64,000 bases of DNA from Haliea sp963974125. GTDB taxonomy: Bacteria; Pseudomonadota; Gammaproteobacteria; Pseudomonadales; Halieaceae. The stretch lies in NCBI GenBank assembly GCA_963974125.1, contig CAXBCH010000021.1:18271-82270 (forward strand), read 5' to 3'. The position numbers were made by a program, and so were the translations under genes. Below, piece by piece: positions 53,908 to 62,384 of this stretch. Under the pieces are notes generated by a model. That model saw only the letters and a list, made by a program, of their open reading frames with translations. It did not search any database and was not told the DNA's origin. Every line of letters begins with the position of its first letter. Within the stretch, counting starts at the first letter, position 1.

Positions 53908-55152
53908 TCAGAAGTACCAGGCGAGCTGGGCGAACAGGGCGGGGCCGGTAGCCAGGTCGACCCCTTCCCCGAGGCGGATACCACCGTATTCGGTGCCGGC
54001 AGGACCCAGTGGCAGGTTCAGTGCCCCCAGCAATTGCCAGTCCTGGTGCAGGTCCCAGCGCAGGGCAAGCTGGGCCAGCGCAGAGCCGTCCCCCAGGTTG
54101 GCGAACAGGCTGGGGGTAAGCTGCAGCAGCGGTGTCATTTCCACCAGCAGGGAGCCGGCCAGGTAGTGGCGGCCGAGGGTGAACAGCTCGCCCCGCTGCA
54201 GGCGCGCTTGCAGCGCCTCCTCCCGCGCAAGGGTAGCCACACTGTAGTCCGCCTCGCGCAGGCCGTGGCCGTTGAAGAAGTACTCCAGCACCCCGCTCAT
54301 GTTGCGGCCCCCCCAGGTCCAGGACCAGGCGGCGTTCAGCACCGCGCTGCCGGTCCAGCCGTCTGCGGTATCCGCGAACAGCACATCCCCGCGCAGCACC
54401 GCCTCCCCCAGGTTGCTGCTGGCACCAAAGCCGAGCAGCACTTCGTCGAAGTGCCGGGCCAGCATCAGGTCGTATTCGCGCTCGGCGGCAAAGCCGTGGA
54501 ACTTGAGTGCGGTTGAGCTCACCGCGCTGCTCACCTGCCCGCGTGCGTCCCGGCGCTGCACCTGCACCAGCTGCCAGTCGCTGCCCGAGGGCAGCAGGTA
54601 CTGGGCATAGAGCATATCGTCGCCGGTCTTGTACTCGGTGTCGATGGCGGTGGGATCAAAGGGATTGAACACATCCACCGGATTGAACAGCAGGCCATTG
54701 CCCCAGCTCACCGCCTGCCGCCCCAGCCGCAGTACCACACGCTCACTGCTGTAGCCCGCATACAATCGATCCAGGCGCTGCAGGGTGAGCGAGTCTTCAC
54801 TGCTGTCGATTTCGTGGCTGAGATCCCACCAGCGGCGGTCATCGTCCGGCAGCACCGGCTGGCCCGCGCCAGGCGCCAGCGACAGCGCCGGCAACTCCCG
54901 GTGGCGGGTCAGCAACTGGTAGTCCGCGCCCGCTTCCCAGCCTCCGGCACGCTGCTGCCAGCGCAGGCGCAGTTCGGCACCGTGATCAAGGTCACTGCCA
55001 CCCAGGGCCTCCCGCCACAGGCTGCCCTCCGGATAGAGCGTGTGGGTCGCCTGCAGCTTGGCATGGCCGCCGGCGAAGCCCGGGATCTCGGCCCGGGCGC
55101 ACAGTACGGGCAGCAGGGCGGCCAGCCACATACAGCGCACCAGCAAGCGCAT
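53908..55152 (-). CDS. Outer-membrane beta-barrel protein of the Lol-like operon
   Basis: A 414-residue protein with a signal peptide ending VLCARA and a mature part of many alternating beta strands rich in Tyr, Trp, Arg and Leu, ending LFAQLAWYF with terminal Phe. It includes VVLRLGRQAVSWGNGLLFNP and VDVFNPFDP, features shared with DUF1302-like and alginate-export-like barrels. It is the last gene of a five-gene run, six bases after the ABC ATPase gene. In that context it is probably the outer-membrane end of the transport route. No function has been shown. Confidence 0.82.
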   Translation of the reverse strand: MRLLVRCMWLAALLPVLCARAEIPGFAGGHAKLQATHTLYPEGSLWREALGGSDLDHGAELRLRWQQRAGGWEAGADYQLLTRHRELPALSLAPGAGQPVLPDDDRRWWDLSHEIDSSEDSLTLQRLDRLYAGYSSERVVLRLGRQAVSWGNGLLFNPVDVFNPFDPTAIDTEYKTGDDMLYAQYLLPSGSDWQLVQVQRRDARGQVSSAVSSTALKFHGFAAEREYDLMLARHFDEVLLGFGASSNLGEAVLRGDVLFADTADGWTGSAVLNAAWSWTWGGRNMSGVLEYFFNGHGLREADYSVATLAREEALQARLQRGELFTLGRHYLAGSLLVEMTPLLQLTPSLFANLGDGSALAQLALRWDLHQDWQLLGALNLPLGPAGTEYGGIRLGEGVDLATGPALFAQLAWYF

Positions 55153-55158
55153 CCCGGC

Positions 55159-55878
55159 TCAGCCCGCGCCGCCCGCGGACAGCCGCCCCGCGGGCTGCTG
55201 CGCGACATCCTCGATGATGCGGCCGTCCTCCATCCTGATCAGGCGCCGCGCATAGGCCATCACCCGGGGATCGTGGGTCGCGAGCACGAAGGTGACGCCG
55301 CGATCGCGGTTCAGGGCCTGGAACAGGTCCATCAGCCGGGTGGCGCTGTGCGTGTCGAGATTGGCGGTGGGTTCGTCCGCCAATACCAGCCGTGGCTCGC
55401 TGGCAATGGCCCGCGCCACCGCCACCCGCTGCTGCTGGCCACCAGACATCTCCCCGGGCCGCCGGTCTTCCAGGCCGGTCAGGCCCACTTCCGCCAGCAC
55501 CGCCGCCGCCCGCTTGCCGCGGGCTGCCGCGGCCACGCCCTGCACCTGCATCACGAACTCCACGTTCTCCCGCGCCGACAGCACCGGAATCAGGTTGTAG
55601 GCCTGGAACACGAAGCCGATTTCGCGCAGGCGCAGGTCCGCCAGGGCACCGCGGGAGAGCTGGTCGATGCGGCGCCCGGCCAGGCTGATGCTGCCGCTGT
55701 CCGGGGTGTCGAGCCCGCCGAGGGCGTTGAGCAGGGTGGTCTTGCCGGAGCCGGAGGGCCCCGAGAGGCACAGCAGCTCGCCGGCATCGATGCTGAGCGA
55801 CACCCGGTCGAGACCGGTAATGCGCTCCTCGCCCTGCTGGAAGGTCTTGCACAGGTCCCGACAGACAATTGAACTCAC
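55159..55878 (-). CDS. LolD/MacB-type ABC transporter ATP-binding protein
   Basis: A 239-residue ATPase with Walker A LSGPSGSGKTTLLNALG, the Q-loop in EIGFVFQAYNLIP, signature EMSGGQQQRVAVARAIA, Walker B LVLADEPTANLD and H-loop ATHD. The EPTANLD and GPSGSGKTT features are those of the LolD/MacB/FtsE group, which works with FtsX-type permeases rather than with ten-helix importers. It lies 25 bases after the second permease gene and six bases before the barrel gene. So the transporter is a heterodimer of two permeases with two copies of this ATPase. Confidence 0.93.
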   Translation of the reverse strand: MSSIVCRDLCKTFQQGEERITGLDRVSLSIDAGELLCLSGPSGSGKTTLLNALGGLDTPDSGSISLAGRRIDQLSRGALADLRLREIGFVFQAYNLIPVLSARENVEFVMQVQGVAAAARGKRAAAVLAEVGLTGLEDRRPGEMSGGQQQRVAVARAIASEPRLVLADEPTANLDTHSATRLMDLFQALNRDRGVTFVLATHDPRVMAYARRLIRMEDGRIIEDVAQQPAGRLSAGGAG

Positions 55879-55903
55879 GCTCGGCTCTCTCCTCTTCGCA
55901 ACA

Positions 55904-57136
55904 TCAGTGCCTCGCCAGGGCCCGGACCGGGTCCAGCCGCGAGGCGCGCCAGGCCGGCAGCAGGCTCGCCAGCAGGCCCAGGATCAATACCACCGCCGTC
56001 GACATCAGCATGTCATCCACGGCCAGCAGCGGGTACAGGGTGGCCCCCATCTCCATCATTTCCATGCCTTCCGCCACCGCCGAAATGTCGACGCCATCGC
56101 GCAGTGGCAGCAGGGTCGCCAGGGCCAGGCCGTTGCCCAGCAGCAGGCCCAGCGCCAGCAGCAGCAGGCTCTCCAGCAGCACCTGTGACAGGATCAGGGC
56201 CGGGCGCATGCCCAGGGCCTGCATCAGGCCCAGTTCCCGGGTGCGCTCGAACACCGCCATCACCAGGGTATTGATCAGGCCGAAGGACAGCACCAGGAAC
56301 ACCACCACCATGAACACCAGCACAAAGCCCTCCTGCACCGCCAGCATGGTGCCGAGGAAGGTGTGCAGCTCGGTCCAGCCCAGCACCTCCAGCTCCGGGC
56401 CGGCACTGGCCTGCAGCGCCGGCAACCAGGCCCCCACCGCGGCATAGTCGGAGCCGGTGACCGCCACTTCCGTGACCGCCTGATCCAGCCCCAGCAGTTC
56501 CTGCAGGGCGCCGCGGCCAACCCAGGCAAAGCGTTCCTCGTCGCCCTGCAGGCGCGCCCGGTAGATGCCGACCACCCGCACGCCACGATCGGCGACGTCG
56601 TTCTCCGTGTCCTGGGTCATCAGCACGATACGCTTGCCGAGGCCGGTTTCCAGCCGCGCAGCGAGGCTCGCCCCCAGCAGGATGCCGCGGTCATCCGGGC
56701 CCTCCAGCATACGCCCCTCCAGCAGGTTTTCCGGCAGGCTGCCCAGGGCTGCCTCCTGGGCCGGGTCCACCCCCAGCAGCGTCACGCCGCGGCTGGCGTA
56801 TTCACTGGCCAGTACCGCCGGCACCCGCAGGCGCGCGGCCCAGGCGGTAATCGGGGCTTGCTCGAGCTGTTGCAGCAGGCTGCCCGCGGGCATCGGCATG
56901 TGGTTGACCACGCTGGGGTCGCGCAGGAAGTCCGGGTGGTGGATCTGGGCCTCGCCGGGCAGGGTCGCCAGGCCATTGCGCACCATCTGGTCGGTCATGC
57001 CGCGCATCAGCGCGCTCATCACGATCATCGCCCAGACGCCCAGGGCAATTGCCAGCAGCATGATCAGGGTGCGGCGGTAATTGCGCCACAGATTGCGCCA
57101 GGCCAGTGTCAGCAGTGAGTTCAGGGGCCAGTGCAT
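55904..57136 (-). CDS. FtsX/LolC-type ABC permease (second)
   Basis: A 410-residue permease. One membrane helix lies near the start (LLTLAWRNLWRNYRRTLIM, then LLAIALGVWAMIV), followed by a large periplasmic domain (about 65-270) and three C-terminal helices, the layout of LolC/LolE and MacB. NTLVMAVFERTRELGLMQAL is the FtsX family motif. The start at 57136 is chosen because it overlaps the upstream permease stop by one base (TGATG), giving coupled translation. It is paralogous to the permease at 57136-58362. Confidence 0.92.
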   Translation of the reverse strand: MHWPLNSLLTLAWRNLWRNYRRTLIMLLAIALGVWAMIVMSALMRGMTDQMVRNGLATLPGEAQIHHPDFLRDPSVVNHMPMPAGSLLQQLEQAPITAWAARLRVPAVLASEYASRGVTLLGVDPAQEAALGSLPENLLEGRMLEGPDDRGILLGASLAARLETGLGKRIVLMTQDTENDVADRGVRVVGIYRARLQGDEERFAWVGRGALQELLGLDQAVTEVAVTGSDYAAVGAWLPALQASAGPELEVLGWTELHTFLGTMLAVQEGFVLVFMVVVFLVLSFGLINTLVMAVFERTRELGLMQALGMRPALILSQVLLESLLLLALGLLLGNGLALATLLPLRDGVDISAVAEGMEMMEMGATLYPLLAVDDMLMSTAVVLILGLLASLLPAWRASRLDPVRALARH

Positions 57137-58362
57137 CAGCTGGCCCTCATCGCGGCAACCGGCTGCAGGCCGAACAGGCGCAGGGCCGGGTACAGCGCCG
57201 CCAGCAGGGCACCCAGGAATACGGTCAGGGGCCCCCACAGCAGCGAGGGCAGCGTCACCGGCGGGTACATCCGCTCGGGCAGGTTGAAGCGGGCACTCAT
57301 TTCCGCCATGCCCGGGAACGTAAAGCCGGCCTGTTGCAGGTACAGCGCCAGCAGCCCCCCGGCCACCACTCCCAACCCCAGACCCATGGCGGCCAGCAGG
57401 GCGGTCTCCAGGCCCACCAGCCGCGCCAGCCGGCCCGGGCTGACGCCCAGCGCCAGCATCACCCCGAACTCGCGGGTGCGCTCCAGCACCGACATCAACT
57501 GGGTGTTGAGGACGCTGAAAGCCACCAGCAGGATCAGCACCGCATACATCACCCAGGCACTGACCATGTCCGAGCGGATCGCCTGGCGCAGGCCGGGCTG
57601 CAGTTGATCCCAGTCCAGCACCACCAGCTCCGGGTGTTCGGCCCGCAGTCCCTGCAGGGTCGCCACCGCCAGCGGCACCTGCTCCAGGTTGGGCAGCCGC
57701 ACCACCACACTGTGGCCGTGGTCGCCCATGCTGAAGACCGCCTGGAACCAGGACAGCGACACCTGCGCCAGGGCCCGGTCCAGCTCCGGAATACCCGAAT
57801 CGACAATGCCCACCACGGTGGCGATGGCGGCGGCGAAAGAGCCGTCGCGGCCGCTGCCCAGGATCGTGATCTCGTCCCCGGGCGCCACCCGCAGGTTGCG
57901 CGCCAGCAGGGCGCCGACCACGATCTCGGCGTCGGCACCGGACAGGTAGCGGCCCTCCCGCAGCAGGCCCGGCAGGGTCGACACCCGCGGTTCGCGTTGC
58001 GGCTGCACCCCGGTGATCTGAATGCCGAAGGAACGTTCCTCGCTGGAGGCCAGGGCATAGGCAATACCGCGGGCAGCCACGGCCTCTTCGCCGAGCAGGT
58101 CCTGTACCTGCCGCGCACGCTCCGCGACCGCGGGGACGCTCTGGCGGATACGCTGATCCTCGTCGAAGCCCTCATGCTGCAGCTGCAGATGGCCGGAGAA
58201 GGCCCCCAGGCTGTTGTCGATCATCATCTGGTAGGAGCCCAGCTGCACCGAGATCAGGAAGATCAGCAACACATTGCAGAACACCATGGCCCCCACCGTC
58301 AGCCAGGTGCGCCGCCGGTGCCGCCACAGGTTGCGCCAGGCCAGGCGCCAGGTGATATTCAC
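57136..58362 (-). CDS. FtsX/LolE-type ABC permease (first)
   Basis: A 408-residue permease with the same layout as its neighbour: an N-terminal helix (LAWRNLWRHRRRTWLTVGAM, then VFCNVLLIFLISV), a periplasmic domain, then three helices with the motif NTQLMSVLERTREFGVMLAL. The opening LAWRNLWRHRRRTWLT parallels LAWRNLWRNYRRTLIM of the second permease. Its start overlaps the end of the LolA-like gene by four bases, so the carrier and both permeases are coupled. Confidence 0.92.
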   Translation of the reverse strand: MNITWRLAWRNLWRHRRRTWLTVGAMVFCNVLLIFLISVQLGSYQMMIDNSLGAFSGHLQLQHEGFDEDQRIRQSVPAVAERARQVQDLLGEEAVAARGIAYALASSEERSFGIQITGVQPQREPRVSTLPGLLREGRYLSGADAEIVVGALLARNLRVAPGDEITILGSGRDGSFAAAIATVVGIVDSGIPELDRALAQVSLSWFQAVFSMGDHGHSVVVRLPNLEQVPLAVATLQGLRAEHPELVVLDWDQLQPGLRQAIRSDMVSAWVMYAVLILLVAFSVLNTQLMSVLERTREFGVMLALGVSPGRLARLVGLETALLAAMGLGLGVVAGGLLALYLQQAGFTFPGMAEMSARFNLPERMYPPVTLPSLLWGPLTVFLGALLAALYPALRLFGLQPVAAMRAS

Positions 58363-59144
58363 CGGCGCGGATTGCGCAGGCTGGACAGGGTAAACAGGCT
58401 GTCCGCCAGCTCGAGGTCGAACTCCACCGCGTGCGTGCGCAGCTCGGTGTATTCCTCCGGCGCCGCGGTTTTCGCCATCCGCATCACCGTGGCTACCGGC
58501 CGCCCGGCCATTTCCTCGATCGCCAGCGCCTCGAGGGTTTTCACCAGCTCGCCGTCCTGGCTCCAGAACTGCTGCTCCAGCAGTACCCAGTCATCGCGGA
58601 TGCGCAGCACCTCCCTGCCCCAGACCACCGCCGCCTCTTCATGGGGTACCGACTGCACCACCCAGACCTGATGCCCCTCGTGCTCCTCCGTCGCCAGCAG
58701 CGTGTGGTCATACTGGCTGACAATGTCGGCGCTCTTGCTCACATCCTTGTTGGAGAAGTCGCTGCCCATCCAGTTCTGTCCCATCATCGAGGACGGCACC
58801 TTGATCACGCGGTTGATGCTGGGGCTGAAGGTCCACATGTTGCCGTCGACGGAGAGGGTGGCGTTGCCCGCATCCTTGCGCGGCTCCGTGACCCGCACCA
58901 GGGTCTTCTCGTCACCCGCGGTCCAGGCCTGCATGCGCATGCTGCGCTCCCAGTCCGGCCGGTGGATGGTCATGGTCATGTCGGCGCGGGAACTCTGGCC
59001 CCGGTAGTGGTCCATGGCCTGGCGCACAATGGTGTCGGCATCCAGCGGGGAGGCCGGCGCGGCAACGGCCGCCGCGGCAACGGCCGCCGCGGCAACAACC
59101 AGCAGGCAAAATACTGTGGCGAGCAATCTGCAAGTGCGGGGCAT
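58359..59144 (-). CDS. LolA-like periplasmic carrier (outer-membrane lipoprotein-sorting family)
   Basis: A 261-residue secreted protein. After an Ala/Val-rich signal peptide, the mature part follows the COG2834 pattern (half beta-barrel with SMRMQAWTAGDEKTLVRVTE, MWTFSPSINRVIKVPSSMMG and QVWVVQSVPHEEAAVVWG). LolA itself carries lipoproteins from LolCDE to LolB; members of this larger family beside other transporters carry lipids or unknown hydrophobic cargo. The start at 59144 has a GGAGGA ribosome site. It is the first gene of the operon. The chromosomal lolA gene lies elsewhere in related genomes, so this is probably a specialised paralogue. Confidence 0.87.
   Translation of the reverse strand: MPRTCRLLATVFCLLVVAAAAVAAAAVAAPASPLDADTIVRQAMDHYRGQSSRADMTMTIHRPDWERSMRMQAWTAGDEKTLVRVTEPRKDAGNATLSVDGNMWTFSPSINRVIKVPSSMMGQNWMGSDFSNKDVSKSADIVSQYDHTLLATEEHEGHQVWVVQSVPHEEAAVVWGREVLRIRDDWVLLEQQFWSQDGELVKTLEALAIEEMAGRPVATVMRMAKTAAPEEYTELRTHAVEFDLELADSLFTLSSLRNPRR
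59061..59096. repeat. 15-bp tandem repeat in the LolA-like signal peptide
   Basis: GGCAACGGCCGCCGC occurs twice in tandem (59061-59090), followed by GGCAAC, and encodes the repeated AVAAA run of the signal peptide h-region/c-region. Such repeats can change copy number by slippage, which would lengthen or shorten the signal peptide in frame by five residues. Confidence 0.8.
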
Positions 59145-59258
59145 GGGATCCTCCTGCGCCGGACGAGCCGCCATCATAGCGCCTGTCGCAGTTCCGGTCA
59201 TACGGTGGCCGCATTGGATCGGGGCGACGGGGCGGATTTTGGGTTATAACATGCCCTC

Positions 59259-60302
59259 ATGAACACCCCCACCCTACCCGGCCCGCGGCCCCTGTGGTCC
59301 CTCATCGTCGGCCTCTGCCTGCTGCTGGCAGGCTGCGGCGGCCAGCGGCCAGAGGCGGCGCTGGAGCGCTATCTGGAGCGACTGCAGCGCACCCTGGACC
59401 AGCCCGCCCCGACCGTGGAACTGCCGGCCCTGCCGCGGCTGCCACCCCGCAGCGAACTGCGGCTGGAGCTCGCAGGCGGCAACCTCGGCACCCTGGACTT
59501 TCTCGCCCTCAGCGGCTGTGAAGTGCAGATTACCATCGGCAAGCGCAACTCCAGCCTGGGCCTGATGGCCAGCCCCTCCCAGCGCCTGCTGCTGGAGCTG
59601 GAGTTCCTGCGCCTGGCCCCGGCCTGCATCGCCCATATGCGAACGAAGCAGCGTACCGATCTCGCAGCGCTGCTGCAGGAAGCCCACAGCCTCAAACAGC
59701 AGCAGCTCCCGGCCCTGATCTTCAACGCCACCCTGGGCGGGCCGGAGTACCGCCAGCTGTGGCAGCCACCGCAACGCCTGGGCAGCTACCCTGAGCAGAC
59801 CAGCAGCGCGCCCCTGACCGCGCTGGCGGAGATCAACGCCAGCGCCCGCCGCTGGCTGGCGGGGGACTACACCGCGGACAACATGATGTTCGAGATCCAG
59901 CTCAGCGAGGTAGCAAAAGCCGACGGTGGCTACCTGCTGAAGGCGCTGGCGCTGCAGGCGGGCTGGCTGCATGCAGGCAATGAGCTCCTGCAGGCGCGGC
60001 GCCAGCGCGGCCCGCTGTGTCGCGGCCCCATACGTCCGGCCGCGGCGACCATTCTGCGCAACGTCATCGAGAAGTTCTTTATCGGCGAAGTGCAGCCCTG
60101 GTCCGCTGCACTGGGGCGGCGCCAGCACGAACTGCTGCCGCTGGTGGCGGCGCTGGAAGCCGCGCTGGACTCCGACCTGCCAATGGCCTACCGTCAGTGG
60201 CAAAGCCGTCGCGACAGCCAACTGCGGCAGTGGGCCGGCGCCCCCCGGCGCCATGTGGAGGCACTGCAGGCGGTGCTCGAGCCCTGCGAGCAGGATGGCT
60301 GA
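59259..60302 (+). CDS. DUF3080-family lipoprotein
   Basis: A 347-residue protein with a lipoprotein signal ending LLLAGC (Cys25) followed by GGQRPEAALERYLERLQRTL. The DUF3080 family is seen mainly in marine gammaproteobacteria and has no known function. The rest is predicted mostly helical (PLTALAEINASARRWLAGDY, DSDLPMAYRQWQSRRDSQLR). It is divergent from the LolA-like gene with 114 bases between them; no clear promoter was found there. Confidence 0.84.
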   Translation: MNTPTLPGPRPLWSLIVGLCLLLAGCGGQRPEAALERYLERLQRTLDQPAPTVELPALPRLPPRSELRLELAGGNLGTLDFLALSGCEVQITIGKRNSSLGLMASPSQRLLLELEFLRLAPACIAHMRTKQRTDLAALLQEAHSLKQQQLPALIFNATLGGPEYRQLWQPPQRLGSYPEQTSSAPLTALAEINASARRWLAGDYTADNMMFEIQLSEVAKADGGYLLKALALQAGWLHAGNELLQARRQRGPLCRGPIRPAAATILRNVIEKFFIGEVQPWSAALGRRQHELLPLVAALEAALDSDLPMAYRQWQSRRDSQLRQWAGAPRRHVEALQAVLEPCEQDG

Positions 60303-60394
60303 CGGGCAGGCACTGAAACTTGTCCCCGCCCCGCAGGTCTGAACAGGTAACCGCTATGGCGCCAGCCGCTGCCAACCCATTGGAGACAATCATC

Positions 60395-61018
60395 GTGAAA
60401 TACCCATTCCACACCGCCCGGATCACCCTGATCGCCACCGCCGCTCTTCTGTTGGGCGCCTGCGCCAGCGGCCCGCCCAGGCCCGACGTGGACTACAACG
60501 CCGAGTACGACTTCAGCCAGGTACGCAGCATCGCCTTCCTCGAGGATTCGGGCACGGTGGAGGGGGACAACCCCCTGCAACTGAGCGACATCCAGAAAGA
60601 CCGCATCGACAGCGGCATCCGCCACGCACTGGGCCAGAAGGGCTTCACTCTGGTGGACGACCCGGCCACAGCCGACATGCTGGTCAGCTGGCACCTGGTC
60701 ACCCAGTTCAAGACCGACGTCCAGACCCGCGACAGCGGCTTCGGCATGGGCTGGTATCACGGCTACAACCGCTACAGCATGTACAACTGCTGGAGCTGCA
60801 TCGGCCCGCGCACCGAGGTGACCTCACGCAACTACACCGAGGGCACCTTCATCGTCGACATGATCGACCCCGGGCTGAAGCGCTCGGTCTGGCGCGGCGT
60901 GGTCCAGTCCCGCCTGACCGGCAAGCAGATGCAAGACCAGGAACGGTACAACGAGGCCGCCGAGGCGATCTTCGCGGCGTTCCCGCCCGGTACCGCAGCG
61001 GCGACGGAAGCACCTTAG
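60395..61018 (+). CDS. DUF4136-domain lipoprotein
   Basis: A 207-residue lipoprotein. A signal peptide ends in LLLGAC and is followed by ASGPPRPDVDYNAEYDFSQV, the DUF4136 start; the domain continues to FAAFPP near the end. DUF4136 proteins are envelope lipoproteins of unknown role. GTG at 60395 is chosen as start because it has a GGAGA ribosome site eight bases upstream and gives a normal signal n-region; an ATG at 60356 would add 13 residues. It follows the DUF3080 gene by 92 bases on the same strand. Confidence 0.83.
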   Translation: MKYPFHTARITLIATAALLLGACASGPPRPDVDYNAEYDFSQVRSIAFLEDSGTVEGDNPLQLSDIQKDRIDSGIRHALGQKGFTLVDDPATADMLVSWHLVTQFKTDVQTRDSGFGMGWYHGYNRYSMYNCWSCIGPRTEVTSRNYTEGTFIVDMIDPGLKRSVWRGVVQSRLTGKQMQDQERYNEAAEAIFAAFPPGTAAATEAP

Positions 61019-61032
61019 GCACTCCGGGCGCA

Positions 61033-61569
61033 TCAGTCATCGCCTGCGGAGCCGAGCAGGCCGGACATCCAGAGACGAAGGGAAATACCGGGAGGCGTGG
61101 TCACGCCGCTGGTCATGGAGCGTATCTCACCGCGATGCACCACGGCGAGGGTCGGGGTCACCCCCACGCCCCAGGCGCGGCTGATATGCCCGTCCGGGTC
61201 GTTGACGATGCGAAAGCCGAGTTCATGCTCGGCGGCATAGTCCGCCACCTGCCCCGGTGTGCCCGAGCTCAGGGCAATGGTGACCACAGGATGCGTATCC
61301 CGCAGCGCATCCACCGAGGGAGAGACCAGCCGGCAGATCGGGCACCAGGTGGCCCAGAAATACACCAGCACGGGCCGCGCACTGCTCATCTGGTGGAGGT
61401 CCAGCCGGGTCCCGTCGAGATCGACCAGGACCTGCGTCGGCAGCGAGTCGGGGGCATCGCGATGCCGCCACTGATCAATCAGCAGCGGCACCGAGACAAA
61501 CGCAATGACCCAGAGCAAGGCGGTTACCCAACCGGGCAACCAGCGCTGCGGGGCTTGTGTCGAGGTCAT
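61033..61569 (-). CDS. Membrane-anchored thioredoxin-like protein (TlpA/ScsD-type)
   Basis: A 178-residue protein with an uncleaved N-terminal anchor (GWVTALLWVIAFVSVPLLI) and a periplasmic thioredoxin fold with the redox motif YFWATWCPICRL and the cis-Pro loop GVGVTPTLAVV. The CPIC active site and domain order match ScsD/TlpA-like reductases that reduce periplasmic disulfides, for example in cytochrome c maturation or copper tolerance. The start at 61569 (MTSTQAP) removes 14 Cys-containing residues that are unlike the family. It is convergent with the DUF4136 gene. Confidence 0.88.
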   Translation of the reverse strand: MTSTQAPQRWLPGWVTALLWVIAFVSVPLLIDQWRHRDAPDSLPTQVLVDLDGTRLDLHQMSSARPVLVYFWATWCPICRLVSPSVDALRDTHPVVTIALSSGTPGQVADYAAEHELGFRIVNDPDGHISRAWGVGVTPTLAVVHRGEIRSMTSGVTTPPGISLRLWMSGLLGSAGDD

Positions 61570-61657
61570 GGTTTTTGTCTCGCAATTGTAGGGACAGGCA
61601 GTATGCTGCACTCTCTGAGTGGCAACAGGGTGATTAGTTTCACCGCGTGAACGTCTA

Positions 61658-61686
61658 TTGAGCGAAACAGGCAGCTCTGCTACTAT
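61658..61686 (+). promoter_or_regulatory. Sigma-70 promoter of tRNA-Arg
   Basis: TTGAGC, a 17-base spacer and TACTAT lie so that transcription would start about 40 bases before the mature tRNA. The bases after the -10 (CTCGTCCCC) are G/C-rich, the discriminator type expected for stringently controlled stable-RNA promoters. Confidence 0.6.
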
Positions 61687-61732
61687 CTCGTCCCCTTCGC
61701 AGCCGTGGTATTGACTGCGAAATGTTGAATAT

Positions 61733-61809
<77 letters not shown>

Positions 61810-61920
61810 TCATCTTATTGTTTTTCATAGCTTTTATATTTAATAGCCTCCCCTATCTGACTCACAAGACATACTTTGGTGTGCATTTGGTGCATATCAA
61901 CAAATTCACGCCACGCCAGT

Positions 61921-62004
61921 TCGGAATCCATTGTCATCACGGACGAGAACCTGGAAATCATCAACGCCAATGCCGCGTTCTACCGCATGAGCGGGCTGGC
62001 AGAG
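61921..62004 (+). pseudogene. PAS-domain fragment
   Basis: About 28 codons encode the start of a PAS domain (SIVITDENLEIINANAAFYR and then MSGLAE), a sensor motif. The upstream residues and the following part are not PAS-like, and there is no credible start, so this is a remnant of a sensor or cyclase protein. It is fused in frame to the IS91-type fragment at 62047. The rest of the 575-base gap between the tRNA and the peptidase gene (61810-62384) shows no other gene. Confidence 0.7.
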
Positions 62005-62046
62005 ACCAGACAGCAGTGCCAGCCGCTGGCTCGGTTTCAACGCGTT

Positions 62047-62175
62047 AAAACACCGAACAAAGACGAGCTGGAGGACCTGTTTCAGCTGATCAGTCTACGT
62101 GTAGGTTGCTGCCTGGAACGCCAGGGCTTGCTGGAGCAAGATGCCGAGAACGCCTGTCTGGACCCCGATCCGGCC
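62047..62175 (+). pseudogene. IS91-family transposase fragment
   Basis: About 43 codons resemble the C-terminal part of IS91-type Y2 transposases, in the stretch RVGCCLERQGLLEQDAENA. In full-length relatives this segment is followed by a D-Q-L/I-L-type motif; here a matching DQILTH appears at about 62198 in the next frame, so a frameshift is likely. No catalytic Tyr region or terminal sequences are present. This is a decayed trace of past transposition. Confidence 0.72.
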
Positions 62176-62384
62176 GAAGATACCGATGCCGTGCCCCGAC
62201 CAGATCCTGACTCATCTTCGGGTCAAAGATCTGGGTGGCGCGAGTGGACATCTTCCTAATACCCCATTTATATTGCTTATACTTTGACTACCTGCGAGGC
62301 CGAGAGCCCGGTGAAGTCAGCGACGTGATTCGGACTGTTTGTCTGGATAAAGCCATTAGTTTCTGAAACTACTACGACCATGGC

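Noticed and set aside
62283..62360. Short open stretch before the peptidase (YLRGREPGEVSD...)
   Set aside because: It has no start codon, no recognisable family and ends at a stop before the peptidase; it may be another remnant but cannot be supported.
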